From Salminus brasiliensis (lineage: Eukaryota; Chordata; Actinopteri; Characiformes; Bryconidae): 64,000 nt of DNA. How positions within the stretch are numbered: the stretch's first letter is position 1; each line of letters begins with the position of its first letter. Made by a program: the position numbers and the translations under genes. Shown piece after piece: positions 57,501-64,000 of the stretch. The DNA is taken from NCBI RefSeq assembly GCF_030463535.1, contig NC_132893.1, positions 22,388,282-22,452,281 of the forward strand, written 5' to 3'. The notes beneath the pieces are model-generated. The model saw only the letters and a program-made list of their open reading frames with translations, had not been told where the DNA came from and did not search any database.

Positions 57501-60500
57501 TACAATGCTCAGGCTTACTCAATAATACCTTTTCAAACTTGTGTCACCATCGTAACAATGTTGTGAAAAGACCGATTTGGATGGTTCATCCATTAATAAA
57601 CCTTCACAATGTTAGAAAGAACATAATTTTAGAGGTTTTGAAGAAATGTCATACTACGATTACCTTCCACAAACAGCTGAGCACTAGCTGTGGCCTCGCC
57701 TACATCATTGACCGCAGTACAGGTGTACTTGCCCGCGTCCTGTAACGTCACATAGTGGATCTGAAGACTCTGGTCTGGATTAACCAAATACCTAATACCA
57801 TTACACAGGGTAAAAAGAACACTTATACACAGCTTTAACATTAAGCGGTTTACCACTGCTAAGGCCTAACAAGTATAAAACATACCTACATACATACATT
57901 TTACCTTAAGGGACACAAATGGGTTAAAATGCACTAGGATTATTACTACAGATCAGGGTGTCAAGTATCTCGGCCTGTCGAGTGTGTCTGACCTGCCGTT
58001 GGGTAGTGGTCCCTGCTCTCTGCTCCACTTCACCACAGGCATGGGGTCTCCCTGCGCTTCACAGTAGAACTGAGCTGACTCGCCCAGACCCACAGTGACG
58101 TCCTGTGGCTCAAGCAGCAATGCTGGCTTCTCTAAAGAGGACAAAGGTAGAGCTGTTCATCTTAAAAGCCTGCTATGCATTTGACTGATGACTTATGGGA
58201 GTTTATATTGCCAGGCATGTCAAATTGTTCATCAAAAATTATATATCCTTAAAAAAAGTTTAAAGGTGTCTCTAAATTCAATATCAATGCAGTATCGAAA
58301 ACCCTTACCAATGCAACCACTGCCAACTGCTGAACTGCACTGCTTTTATTAAATTATTTAAATGATTTATTGGACATGCCTCAGAAAGTAACCTCAACCT
58401 GCCAGATGTCCAGCGAACTAGAGAAGTTACACGAGCACAATTGTGCAATTAATGTAACTACTGAATATGTATTCACAGTTGCAGATGGGTTACAGTGGTA
58501 TAGCTTGTGCAACATTAGTTTTGACTCATAATTACAGAAGTGCATGGCAAACAATGTAACAGCAGGTTCTCTATTATATGACCCTACATGTGCATTAACA
58601 TGAGGGTAATTGCCCAAAGAAAGCTTACTGTCAACATTAGACATACAATCATGAAAACAAGTTTGGCTGTATTTTATTTTATGTTTATGTCTGCCCTTGT
58701 TTTCTATCACCAAAGAAATCAGAGATCATCTATAATGAACTATGTCACACCAAATGTCTCCAAATTATTTTGATCACATCTTAATTTAATTATGTGAAAA
58801 TCTTGGAAATATGTTGCTGAGATCTGTGCAATCTGTTAAAGCAGTACTAAAAGCCCCACTGAACCACCATGGGTTCTGTTCCTCACTCCCACAACTTAAG
58901 AAAAACTCAGATTCACTATTGTTCATGACTGAATTCTTTACGTTTATGCCATTGTATTGCTATGTACTGTAAGATTACTAAGGCTGTTACTCTAAAAGCA
59001 AAACTACCCTATTATAAATATATAAAACACTAGTTTTATAAGTGTTCTTTAAGGGCTATATGGAAAATTCTTGGCCTGGGTAAATGGTTCTTCACAATGG
59101 CGGAAAATCTTTTGTATATTTTTGTAGATTTCTATACAAAAGATGGTTCTATTAAAAATAATTAATTACATTTTGCAGTATGTGAAGTGCAATTATGTGG
59201 CTTACCCAATACTGATAGAATGGCTGCATTGCTTTCTTTGACTCCAACAATGTTTGAAGCCACACACACATAAACTCCAGAATCCTCCCTCCGGGCTGGA
59301 GCTATTATCAGTTTCCCATTGAGCTCCTGATCATTAAACAAAGACAACAGCCAGACATGATTACAGGAATCTTTTGCTCCTCTGAACTTTAGACTACAAG
59401 TTATTGAGTCGATTTTCTTTGTGATATATTTTACAATGCTACCCTCTAGTGATGAACCCTGTATGTTGGCAGAGCACGGCCCAATAAATGAATCTGTTTA
59501 AATTAACCAAGCAGGTTTGTTGGCATCTTTATGTAGATTTTATACCATCAAATATAAAGATAAACACAATATCTAAATGAGGACAATGGTCTTACTGTGT
59601 AGTGATCATCTGCGAGGTTGATGAGGACACCGTCTTTCTTCCAGGAGATGTTGGGTTCAGGATGTCCTACTGGTGGGCTGCAGTTCATCACAGCTACTTC
59701 GCCCATGGTGACTTCCACATCACTGGGTTGCACTCGGAACTCATCACGCAAAGCTGTAAACCAGAGCAACTTCTTCAGTGTCCTTTCCAATTGTTGCCAT
59801 GTACCATTGTATAGCTCAGAACTAGCACAAGTGGTGCGGCATTTCAGTGAGTTGTATATCAAATTGTCGTTTTGTTTTCATCTCTTTAGTCTAATTAGTC
59901 ACTTTGTAATATTTATACTTGTTATTTACACAATGCAAAAGGCAATCCATAGGAAGGGCTTTCAGAATCACTGTCTTCAGATGAGTATATACTCTTAAAA
60001 GTAGCAATGACAAGTTATTGTAGTGATGCCTTAGTAGTTTTGGTTCCCCAAGAGCCATGTAGCGGATAGTTCTTAAAAGAACTCCAATGAAACCATGTAA
60101 TTAAAAGGTTCTTTAGAGAGCCCTTTTTTGTACCTTTATTTTAAAGTGTGAATGCACTACTAAGAAGTGGACCATGGAGAAGAACTGGTTACTAACAGCA
60201 TTCATATTTATTTGGTGTCACAGTTTTTAGGTAAAATAATAAAACCTAGATTATCAAATTGTCGCAAAACCATGTATCTCCAACCTGGAGGTCATACAGG
60301 AGATGGAAAAAATCTTAGCTTTAATTAAAGTAACAATACTTACTTAAATAACAATAATTGATTCATTTTGGACATGGCCATTACTGGACCAAAATGAATT
60401 GGGACACATGTTATCACATGCTACTCCATTTTAATCAAAGGAATAAGTTAATAAGTAAATTATTATACTAATAAACTATACTACAAACACAACATTTCCC

Positions 60501-62401
60501 ATAGTGCCATAGTGTTTTCATAATGTCAGGCTTTAGGCAACAGTTCTCAATACAGAGCTAGCGGTAAGTATGCTACATTTATTTATGTATAGTAAAGTAT
60601 TTTACTTTAAGAATCATTCCGTTTAAATAACTATTACAGCGTAAAAAATAATAGGTGTTTCAGCTGGTAAACCAGATAGGATAAAGAACAGACAAAACAT
60701 CTGAAACACCAATGTCTGAAAAATAATGTCATTTCACTGGTTGTTCATGTAAATCCTATTATTGTCTGCCTCCAAATACATCTCCTGAAATCTTGAGCAT
60801 CTCCACTTTTCACAACTTGGTGAAGATGCGGCTTTCTGTTGGTCAAGCAGACTGCTCTGCCCCTTTAGCTGGCAACAAAGAAGATGGGCTATGTGCTCCA
60901 GTTCAACCAGCAGTCTAGAAATTCCTCTGCTTTTGTACCATCAAGAACCACTTCTGGTTTTCTAACGAACCTTTCAGCTGAACAGTACTTTGAAGAACTT
61001 AAGAAGCTGGACAGCACCCAATACATAGCAGCTACATGTCAAACATTTATAATATGTGGCCTAGGAAAGGCAAGGCAAGACATGTTTATTTGTATAACAT
61101 CTATACAAACAATTTAATGATGTATCACCCATTTCTGCCCTCATGTACTGCCAGCAGACATCCCTCTGGTGTCTCTATCGGGTGTGTGCTGTGGAATGCA
61201 GCGAGCAGGAGTGTGTTTGAGCTGCAAACACAGCATGCTGTTACTGCTCAATTAGCTCACTGTTTGCTCAGAGTAGGAGGGCAAACTTTGACATCTGAGC
61301 CCAGCTAATCTCACAGACTATCTTCACAGGCTTCCGCATGCTCTGGTCACCTCTGACCTTTAGCTTTAATGCATGTTTGAATAGTAAGTGATACTGCCTC
61401 ACTTCGTCGATTTCTATACGTCTCAATTAGGCAGATGAGCATGGAGAAAAACTGGGCACTGGATGCTACTGATGTACAGTTAGATGGCAAGGATTTCAGG
61501 ATGTTTATGAAATCAGAGTTGTAAATGGTAACAAGTCCTCACACCCAAACCTTGAACCTCTAGAGATTTTATGCGATAAAAAAAACTTTACTTATTATTG
61601 TTTGACTCTACATGGACAAAAGTACTGGGGCACCTGCATGGTTTCTTCCAAAATCAAGGGTATTAAAAAACAATTAATCCTACCATTTTACTGCAGTGAG
61701 GTCAGGATGTTGAAAGATCCCCACCTCACCTCATCACAAAAGTATTGGATGGAGCACCATCATTCTAGAGAACAGAGTTTCACTGCTTCACAGGTCAATG
61801 CTGGGGGCTTTAAAACCCTCTAGGCAACGACTGGCATTAGGCATGGTGCCAATAGGTTCATGTTTACCTGCTCCACAGAGTTCTATTTTATTGCCATTAC
61901 TTCTGTACTAGGACTAAACAAGCTGTTTCAGCAAAGGGTGTCCCCAACCATACAACATACAACATACAGTGTATATTTTTAAATATAAGTTAGGAAAGCA
62001 GTTAATAAACTGAGGAATTGATATTGAGACCAATAGAGAGTATAAAGTTTAAACAAAACAGTCAAGCTAATCACCTGCTATATGCAGAGAGGCATTCCTG
62101 CTGATCGCTGTGCCAGCGCTGTTTCGGGCGACGCAAGCATACACTGCTTCATGCGTCTGGCTCTTCCTCCCAGGGACCACGCTTAGGAAGAAAAGGCTGC
62201 CCTCAGGTAGGAGCATGGGCCGTGACTGCGCATCCATCTTTTCCGGCTCCAGGGGAATGCCGTTGCGCAGCCACTGGATGGAGGGTTCAGGGTTGCCCTC
62301 AGCCCGGCAGGACAGCGTGGCGGGACTGCCCACCCGCACCACCACATCAGAGGGGTGATGCACTATTCGAGGGATGCCATCATCTGTACGTAACCTAGGA
62401 C
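45340..62401 (-). CDS. robo4: robo4, Roundabout guidance receptor 4 (first exon missing; 19 exons)
   Basis: This is a single-pass receptor with three Ig domains, two FN3 domains, a transmembrane helix and a long tail. The nineteen exons join in one frame over about 1095 codons to a TGA stop; mammalian ROBO4 is about 1007 residues. It was identified as ROBO4 by [15 protein letters not shown] just inside the membrane, MPAPDSPW, and the C-terminal blocks [31 protein letters not shown] and [13 protein letters not shown], each with a close match in mammalian ROBO4. Mammalian ROBO4 has two Ig domains; here a third is kept. Robo4 acts mainly in vascular endothelium in other vertebrates. The signal-peptide exon and promoter are right of the window. 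Smaller introns of up to 505 bases hold nothing recognisable. Confidence 0.96.
45573..47824 (-). other. robo4 intron with GC-AG ends
   Basis: The intron is bounded by GC and AG. It contains a near full-length nonautonomous element copy (46248-46645) and a stretch near 46745 resembling a common fish repeat fragment. The rest is AT-rich with no gene. Confidence 0.8.
46248..46645. mobile_element. Nonautonomous element, near full-length copy
   Basis: It includes CAGCATTGAGCTGTGGAGCA, also found in the 4857 copy, and TACTCCAACAAAAGCAG, ending TGTCCATATGGCGTA. It lies in a robo4 intron. Confidence 0.75.
47825..48153 (-). CDS. robo4: robo4 exon: conserved C-terminal block, GC donor
   Basis: The exon encodes [48 protein letters not shown] and [13 protein letters not shown], all aligned with the tail of mammalian ROBO4. 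No GT follows the conserved end; the junction is TCAG|GCAAGA, a GC-type donor. Phases are 2 to 1. Reading through would add only two residues before a stop. Confidence 0.92.
48280..48356. mobile_element. Nonautonomous element, one end only
   Basis: The end ATTTGAACATATAGTGTA with preceding TGTGTCAGCAATG matches the opposite end of the family. Confidence 0.6.
48528..48785 (+). mobile_element. tRNA-derived SINE, second family
   Basis: It begins GGTGGCTCAGCGGTTAGAGC (A box) followed by a degenerate B box. The body has TTGGGCCCTTGAGCAAAGCC and CTTAACCCTCACTGCTCC. A second TTAACC block further on suggests a partial duplication or trailing fragment. Confidence 0.7.
48982..49215 (-). CDS. robo4: robo4 exon: cytoplasmic, Ser/Thr-rich
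   Basis: The exon encodes [20 protein letters not shown], then [20 protein letters not shown] and [21 protein letters not shown] resembles the EDQDSVLT region of mammalian ROBO4. Phases are 2 to 2. Confidence 0.9.
49216..50642 (-). other. robo4 intron with degenerate internal repeats
   Basis: Most of this intron from about 49775 is a diverged array in which TTGAATTTTGGTT and AAATCAAAGTCACATA-like phrases recur. No exon is seen. Confidence 0.75.
49775..50440. repeat. Degenerate internal tandem-like repeat
   Basis: The phrases TTGAATTTTGGTT and AATCAAAGTC, with variants of GGTTGACATCAAGCTCC, recur at roughly 60-130 base spacing. The unit is strongly diverged and its boundaries are approximate. 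Confidence 0.55.
50643..50690 (-). CDS. robo4: robo4 probable 48-base cassette exon
   Basis: A TGGCCAG acceptor and an AAAA|GTAAGT donor enclose 48 bases that read [15 protein letters not shown] in the gene's frame. The phase is 2 to 2, so the frame is kept with or without it. No homology was used; the call rests on splice sites, an open frame and phase. It may be alternatively spliced. Confidence 0.6.
50691..51845 (-). other. robo4 introns flanking the 51111-51249 exon
   Basis: Apart from the exon at 51111-51249, this stretch is unique-looking, with a short CACT repeat at 51345-51375. No other feature is supported. Confidence 0.7.
51111..51249 (-). CDS. robo4: robo4 exon: cytoplasmic, Pro-rich
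   Basis: The exon encodes [20 protein letters not shown], then [16 protein letters not shown] and SVSSEE. The PSPPPLP stretch is a possible SH3 or EVH1 ligand. Phases are 1 to 2 with a GTGAGC donor. Confidence 0.88.
51846..51950 (-). CDS. robo4: robo4 exon: 105-base cytoplasmic exon
   Basis: The exon is not visible as a long ORF. It was recognised by TCTCTGCAG, a GTACAT donor and matching phases (1 to 1). It encodes [20 protein letters not shown] and ends RLSQHP. It is symmetric, so it could be skipped without shifting the frame. Confidence 0.82.
51951..52500 (-). other. robo4 intron, 550 bases
   Basis: It is AT-rich sequence. I see nothing in it. Confidence 0.7.
52501..52824 (-). CDS. robo4: robo4 exon: large cytoplasmic exon
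   Basis: The exon encodes [18 protein letters not shown], a tyrosine-containing block ([15 protein letters not shown]), then polar and basic sequence ending WEKNCKR. The YGTFYVDL block contains possible phosphotyrosine sites; its partner is unknown. The frame stays open past the GTGAAA donor, but the phase (1 to 1) supports splicing here. Confidence 0.9.
52825..54054 (-). other. robo4 intron, 1.2 kb
   Basis: It is AT-rich sequence without recognised repeats or exons. Confidence 0.75.
54055..54173 (-). CDS. robo4: robo4 exon: cytoplasmic, MPAPDSPW block
   Basis: The exon begins [19 protein letters not shown] and ends SIQKRS. Mammalian ROBO4 has MAPPDSPW at the same place. Phases are 2 to 1 with a GTAAGT donor. 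Confidence 0.94.
54519..54561 (-). CDS. robo4: robo4 exon: 43-base [14 protein letters not shown] exon
   Basis: This small exon between a TTTTAG acceptor and a GTAAAA donor encodes [14 protein letters not shown], near-identical to the same position in mammalian ROBO4. It is one of the strongest identifiers of the gene. Phases are 1 to 2. Confidence 0.95.
54663..54857 (-). CDS. robo4: robo4 exon: transmembrane exon
   Basis: The exon encodes a Ser/Pro-containing stalk ([11 protein letters not shown]), [16 protein letters not shown], a hydrophobic helix through [15 protein letters not shown], and the basic RKHIRPSN. The K-x-P-x-F-I-x-G block before the helix is shared with robo3 (KQPAFIAG). Phases are 1 to 1. 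Confidence 0.95.
54858..55589 (-). other. robo4 intron before the transmembrane exon
   Basis: It has GGTTGTTGCTATGGT-like short direct repeats near 55360-55420 and otherwise no feature. Confidence 0.7.
55590..55761 (-). CDS. robo4: robo4 exon: rest of second FN3
   Basis: The exon encodes [19 protein letters not shown], then [20 protein letters not shown] and [13 protein letters not shown]. Phases are 0 to 1, and the donor reads ATAG|GTACAC. Confidence 0.95.
56030..56151 (-). CDS. robo4: robo4 exon: start of second FN3
   Basis: The exon encodes [19 protein letters not shown], then [19 protein letters not shown]. It shares VPSAPP and NG-x-I-x-x-Y with robo3 exon 25646-25770. Phases are 1 to 0. 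Confidence 0.95.
56657..56888 (-). CDS. robo4: robo4 exon: rest of first FN3
   Basis: The exon begins [20 protein letters not shown] and contains [20 protein letters not shown] and HLRVPE, matching the FN3-2 exon of robo3 (YEVKIRPY). Phases are 0 to 1. Confidence 0.95.
57377..57492 (-). CDS. robo4: robo4 exon: linker and start of first FN3 (equivalent to Robo FN3-2)
   Basis: The exon encodes a linker ([19 protein letters not shown]), then [20 protein letters not shown]. It is too short for a long ORF but fits by phase (1 to 0) and by splice sites (TTTCAG acceptor, GTAATT donor). It aligns in phase and content with robo3 exon 24826-24947. Confidence 0.88.
57664..57791 (-). CDS. robo4: robo4 exon: second half of Ig3
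   Basis: The exon encodes [20 protein letters not shown] and [20 protein letters not shown]. It has the same length (128 bases) and phases (2 to 1) as the robo3 exon at 5-132, and the same end pattern (VG-x-A-x-A-S). Confidence 0.95.
57993..58131 (-). CDS. robo4: robo4 exon: first half of Ig3
   Basis: The exon encodes [19 protein letters not shown], the first cysteine in [13 protein letters not shown], and [14 protein letters not shown]. The EA-x-GDP-x-P-x-V-x-W pattern aligns with Ig3 of other Robos, a domain absent from mammalian ROBO4. Phases are 1 to 2. Confidence 0.94.
58132..59205 (-). other. robo4 intron between Ig2 and Ig3
   Basis: It is AT-rich, with a GGTTCTTT-type fragment at 59040-59155. 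No exon is seen. Confidence 0.75.
59206..59326 (-). CDS. robo4: robo4 exon: second half of Ig2
   Basis: The exon begins [20 protein letters not shown] and carries the second cysteine in [15 protein letters not shown]. Phases are 0 to 1 with a GTAAGC donor. Confidence 0.95.
59596..59753 (-). CDS. robo4: robo4 exon: first half of Ig2
   Basis: The exon encodes [20 protein letters not shown], the first cysteine in [14 protein letters not shown], the core tryptophan in ISWKKDG, and ends DDHYT. Phases are 1 to 0 with a GTAAGA donor. Confidence 0.95.
59754..62074 (-). other. robo4 intron between Ig1 and Ig2
   Basis: It contains a GGTTCTTT-type fragment (60010-60150), a short AAGGCAAGGCAAG...TTTATTTGTATA repeat tail (61068-61105) of a kind common in fish genomes, and an inverted nonautonomous element copy (61603-61974). 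Confidence 0.75.
61603..61974. mobile_element. Nonautonomous element, inverted copy
   Basis: It reads in the orientation opposite to the others: ACATGGACAAAAGTACTGGG at the left, GGAGCACCATCATTC and GGCATGGTGCCAATAGGTT inside, and a CAGTGTA end at the right. Confidence 0.75.
62075..62401 (-). CDS. robo4: robo4 exon: Ig1
   Basis: The exon runs from a TTCTTCAG acceptor to a GCAG|GTGATT donor, phase 1 to 1. It begins [19 protein letters not shown], close to the start of Robo Ig1. It has both cysteines ([10 protein letters not shown] and VYACVARN) and the [16 protein letters not shown] stretch typical of Robo Ig1. A signal peptide must come from an exon outside the window. Confidence 0.96.
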
Positions 62402-63107
62402 CTGAAGAACACATAACGTCAATATACATTCATTTTGCACATCAGTCATTTGTCAGTTGACAGACGATGCAAAAAAAAATATTTGTTCAAAATCCTGCAC
62501 TATCAAGCTGGACCATGTTGTTTTAGGTCATTAAAGCAAAATTATGTAACATTTTTACATTAAAATAACAGTTTCAAAATGATTGGGATCCTCCACTTAC
62601 ACTAACACTTGCAAGAACTGTGAAATGCTGCGTAATATATATTCATGTAAAACCCTGTAACATTACTATACCACATCAGTTCAGATGCACCTTTCAATTT
62701 CAGTGATGGTTCTGAATCTCTTAGTTTCTCCAGAAATGTGTGTCCTTTAGGGGTGGCTTAAAGCTCAGATTATACTTCCCAACTGTAGGGGGAGTCCAGG
62801 AGGAAATAATGCCAATTCTCCATAATGCTGCTTTAAAACTACATGTCTTTGATCCACATAAATTAAACATGGTACATCAACACAAATATTGGTGTGTAAG
62901 TTATTCATTTTCTCCCACTAATTGTGTTGATAAATTAGTAGAAACATTTACACATCACATGACTAAATAAAGGACTTTAAATTAAATTCAATTAAATTAA
63001 AACCTTTTATTCAGTATATATACATAAATTCTGTCCTATCTTCTGTTCTATGAATGTTACCAGAACTGTTAGAATTGCAGATTTCCTGGGATGCAATAAA
63101 GAAAAAA

Positions 63108-63425
63108 AATATCCAGTGAGCAGCAGTTCTGCAGTCAGTCTTGTTGATGAGAGAGGTCAAGGGACAATGGCCAGACAGTTTTGAGCTGACAGAAAGGCTA
63201 CAGCAACTCTGATAACCACTCTGTACAATTGTGATGAGCAGAAAAGCATCTCAGAATGCACAATACGTTAAAAACTTGAGGCAGATAAGCTACAATATCA
63301 GAAGACCACATTGGGTTACATTTTCCACCAAGAGCAGAAAGCTAAGGCAGTGGACAGCTGAAGCCCGAAAAAATGTAGTCTGATCTGATGAATTTGGATT
63401 TCTGCTGAGGCACACATCCCATTAC
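63108..63425 (+). mobile_element. Tc1-like transposon relic, copy 2
   Basis: It shares with copy 1 the phrases TCCAGTGAGC, TGTTGATGA, ACCACTCTGTACAATTGTGA and CATCTCAGAATGCACA, in the same orientation. It ends inside the element, where a TCCACAAACACTGTGGACATA piece of another element follows. Confidence 0.8.
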
Positions 63426-63429
63426 ATAC

Positions 63430-63461
63430 CATCCACAAACACTGTGGACATATAGTGTATA
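63430..63461. mobile_element. Nonautonomous element, end fragment
   Basis: A CCACAAACACTGTGGACATA fragment followed by TAGTGTA adjoins the Tc1-like relic. It is too short to type further. Confidence 0.5.
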
Positions 63462-64000
63462 TCTAACCCAAACTAACCAGCAAATACTGCCAAGGCTGAT
63501 AAAACATGGTATGACAATAACAAATTAATCTAATAAAATATATGTGACTATATTTAAAAATATTGTTTGTCACTTGGAAAATAACAACAAGGAGATGAGG
63601 TTAATGAGGTCACTAAAGTATGCATTAAAAGGAATGATTCAGCATGTGCCTCTGCAGCAAATGGTAGATTACCATTTCTCTGCACTTATTAAAACAGCAG
63701 AAAACCTTTTCCCTCAGAAGCCAATGGGCAGATGCTTTGCACAACAGGTCAGCATGTTTTCTGTTCTTTTCGAGAAATTATTGTCTGTGGTAATTAATTA
63801 AATGCTACAGATGTGGCATTAAAGTCCCTCTTTACGGTTCAAATAAAAGCAATTCTATTAATTCATCCAGCAAAAGGTGTCAGTCTATCTGTGGAACAAT
63901 GAATAAAAATACCCATACTGTATACAGAGCCTAAAGACACAGTATAAACTCCATCTTCCTTTGAATATCAGGACATCACTGGGCCAAAGCTCAGGGGACT

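Larger units (their letters stand above)
62402..64000 (-). other. robo4 first intron (partial)
   Basis: The sequence upstream of the Ig1 exon to the window edge is AT-rich. It carries a Tc1-like relic (63108-63425) abutted by one end of the nonautonomous element (63430-63461). No signal-peptide exon could be supported here. Confidence 0.7.

Noticed and set aside
63544..63801. Possible robo4 first exon or other gene at the right edge
   Set aside because: It is on the wrong strand for robo4, and no signal peptide or splice context was found.
1..64000. A novel multi-gene system, CRISPR array or RNA gene
   Set aside because: All supported coding sequence belongs to robo3 or robo4 or to transposon relics. 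I saw no regular spacer arrays and no intact tRNA or rRNA; the tRNA-like pieces are SINE heads.

Overview
This is vertebrate genomic DNA, most likely from a teleost fish and probably an otophysan. The genes are split into many short exons by introns rich in microsatellites. The intergenic and intronic DNA carries fish-type Tc1-like transposon relics, foldback elements and tRNA-derived SINEs. The fish assignment rests on my memory of these repeat families and on how the two genes compare with their mammalian counterparts; no search was run.

The window holds two members of the Roundabout (Robo) axon-guidance receptor family in a tail-to-tail arrangement. On the + strand, from the left edge to about 37.57 kb, lie the last 21 exons of robo3. 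They encode the second half of Ig3, then Ig4, Ig5, three fibronectin type III (FN3) domains, a transmembrane helix and the whole cytoplasmic tail. The window opens 4 bases before a splice acceptor, so Ig1, Ig2 and the first half of Ig3 lie outside it. On the - strand, from 62.40 kb down to 45.34 kb, lie 19 exons of robo4: three Ig domains, two FN3 domains, a transmembrane helix and a cytoplasmic tail that matches ROBO4. Its signal-peptide exon and promoter lie beyond the right edge. I checked every exon junction for reading phase and for splice dinucleotides. All are consistent, with one GC-AG intron in robo4.

Layout: 1-37.6 kb robo3, including a 10.5 kb first visible intron; 37.6-45.3 kb intergenic, with a Tc1-like relic, a foldback element, microsatellites and a nonautonomous element; 45.3-62.4 kb robo4; 62.4-64 kb robo4 intron 1, with a second copy of the same Tc1-like relic. 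No other protein-coding gene, RNA gene or CRISPR array was found.

Both products are single-pass membrane receptors. Robo3 acts in commissural axon guidance at the midline and Robo4 in vascular endothelium. The side-by-side exon structures show robo4 as a Robo gene lacking a six-exon, phase-compatible block (Ig4, Ig5 and FN3-1). I found no unknown biological system. The points most worth checking are: a CC1-like tyrosine motif in robo3 that mammalian ROBO3 lacks; an open intron-retention C-terminus in robo3; a 48-base symmetric exon and a GC-AG intron in robo4; CA repeats abutting two robo3 splice donors; and a candidate robo4 poly(A) signal inside a transposable-element copy.
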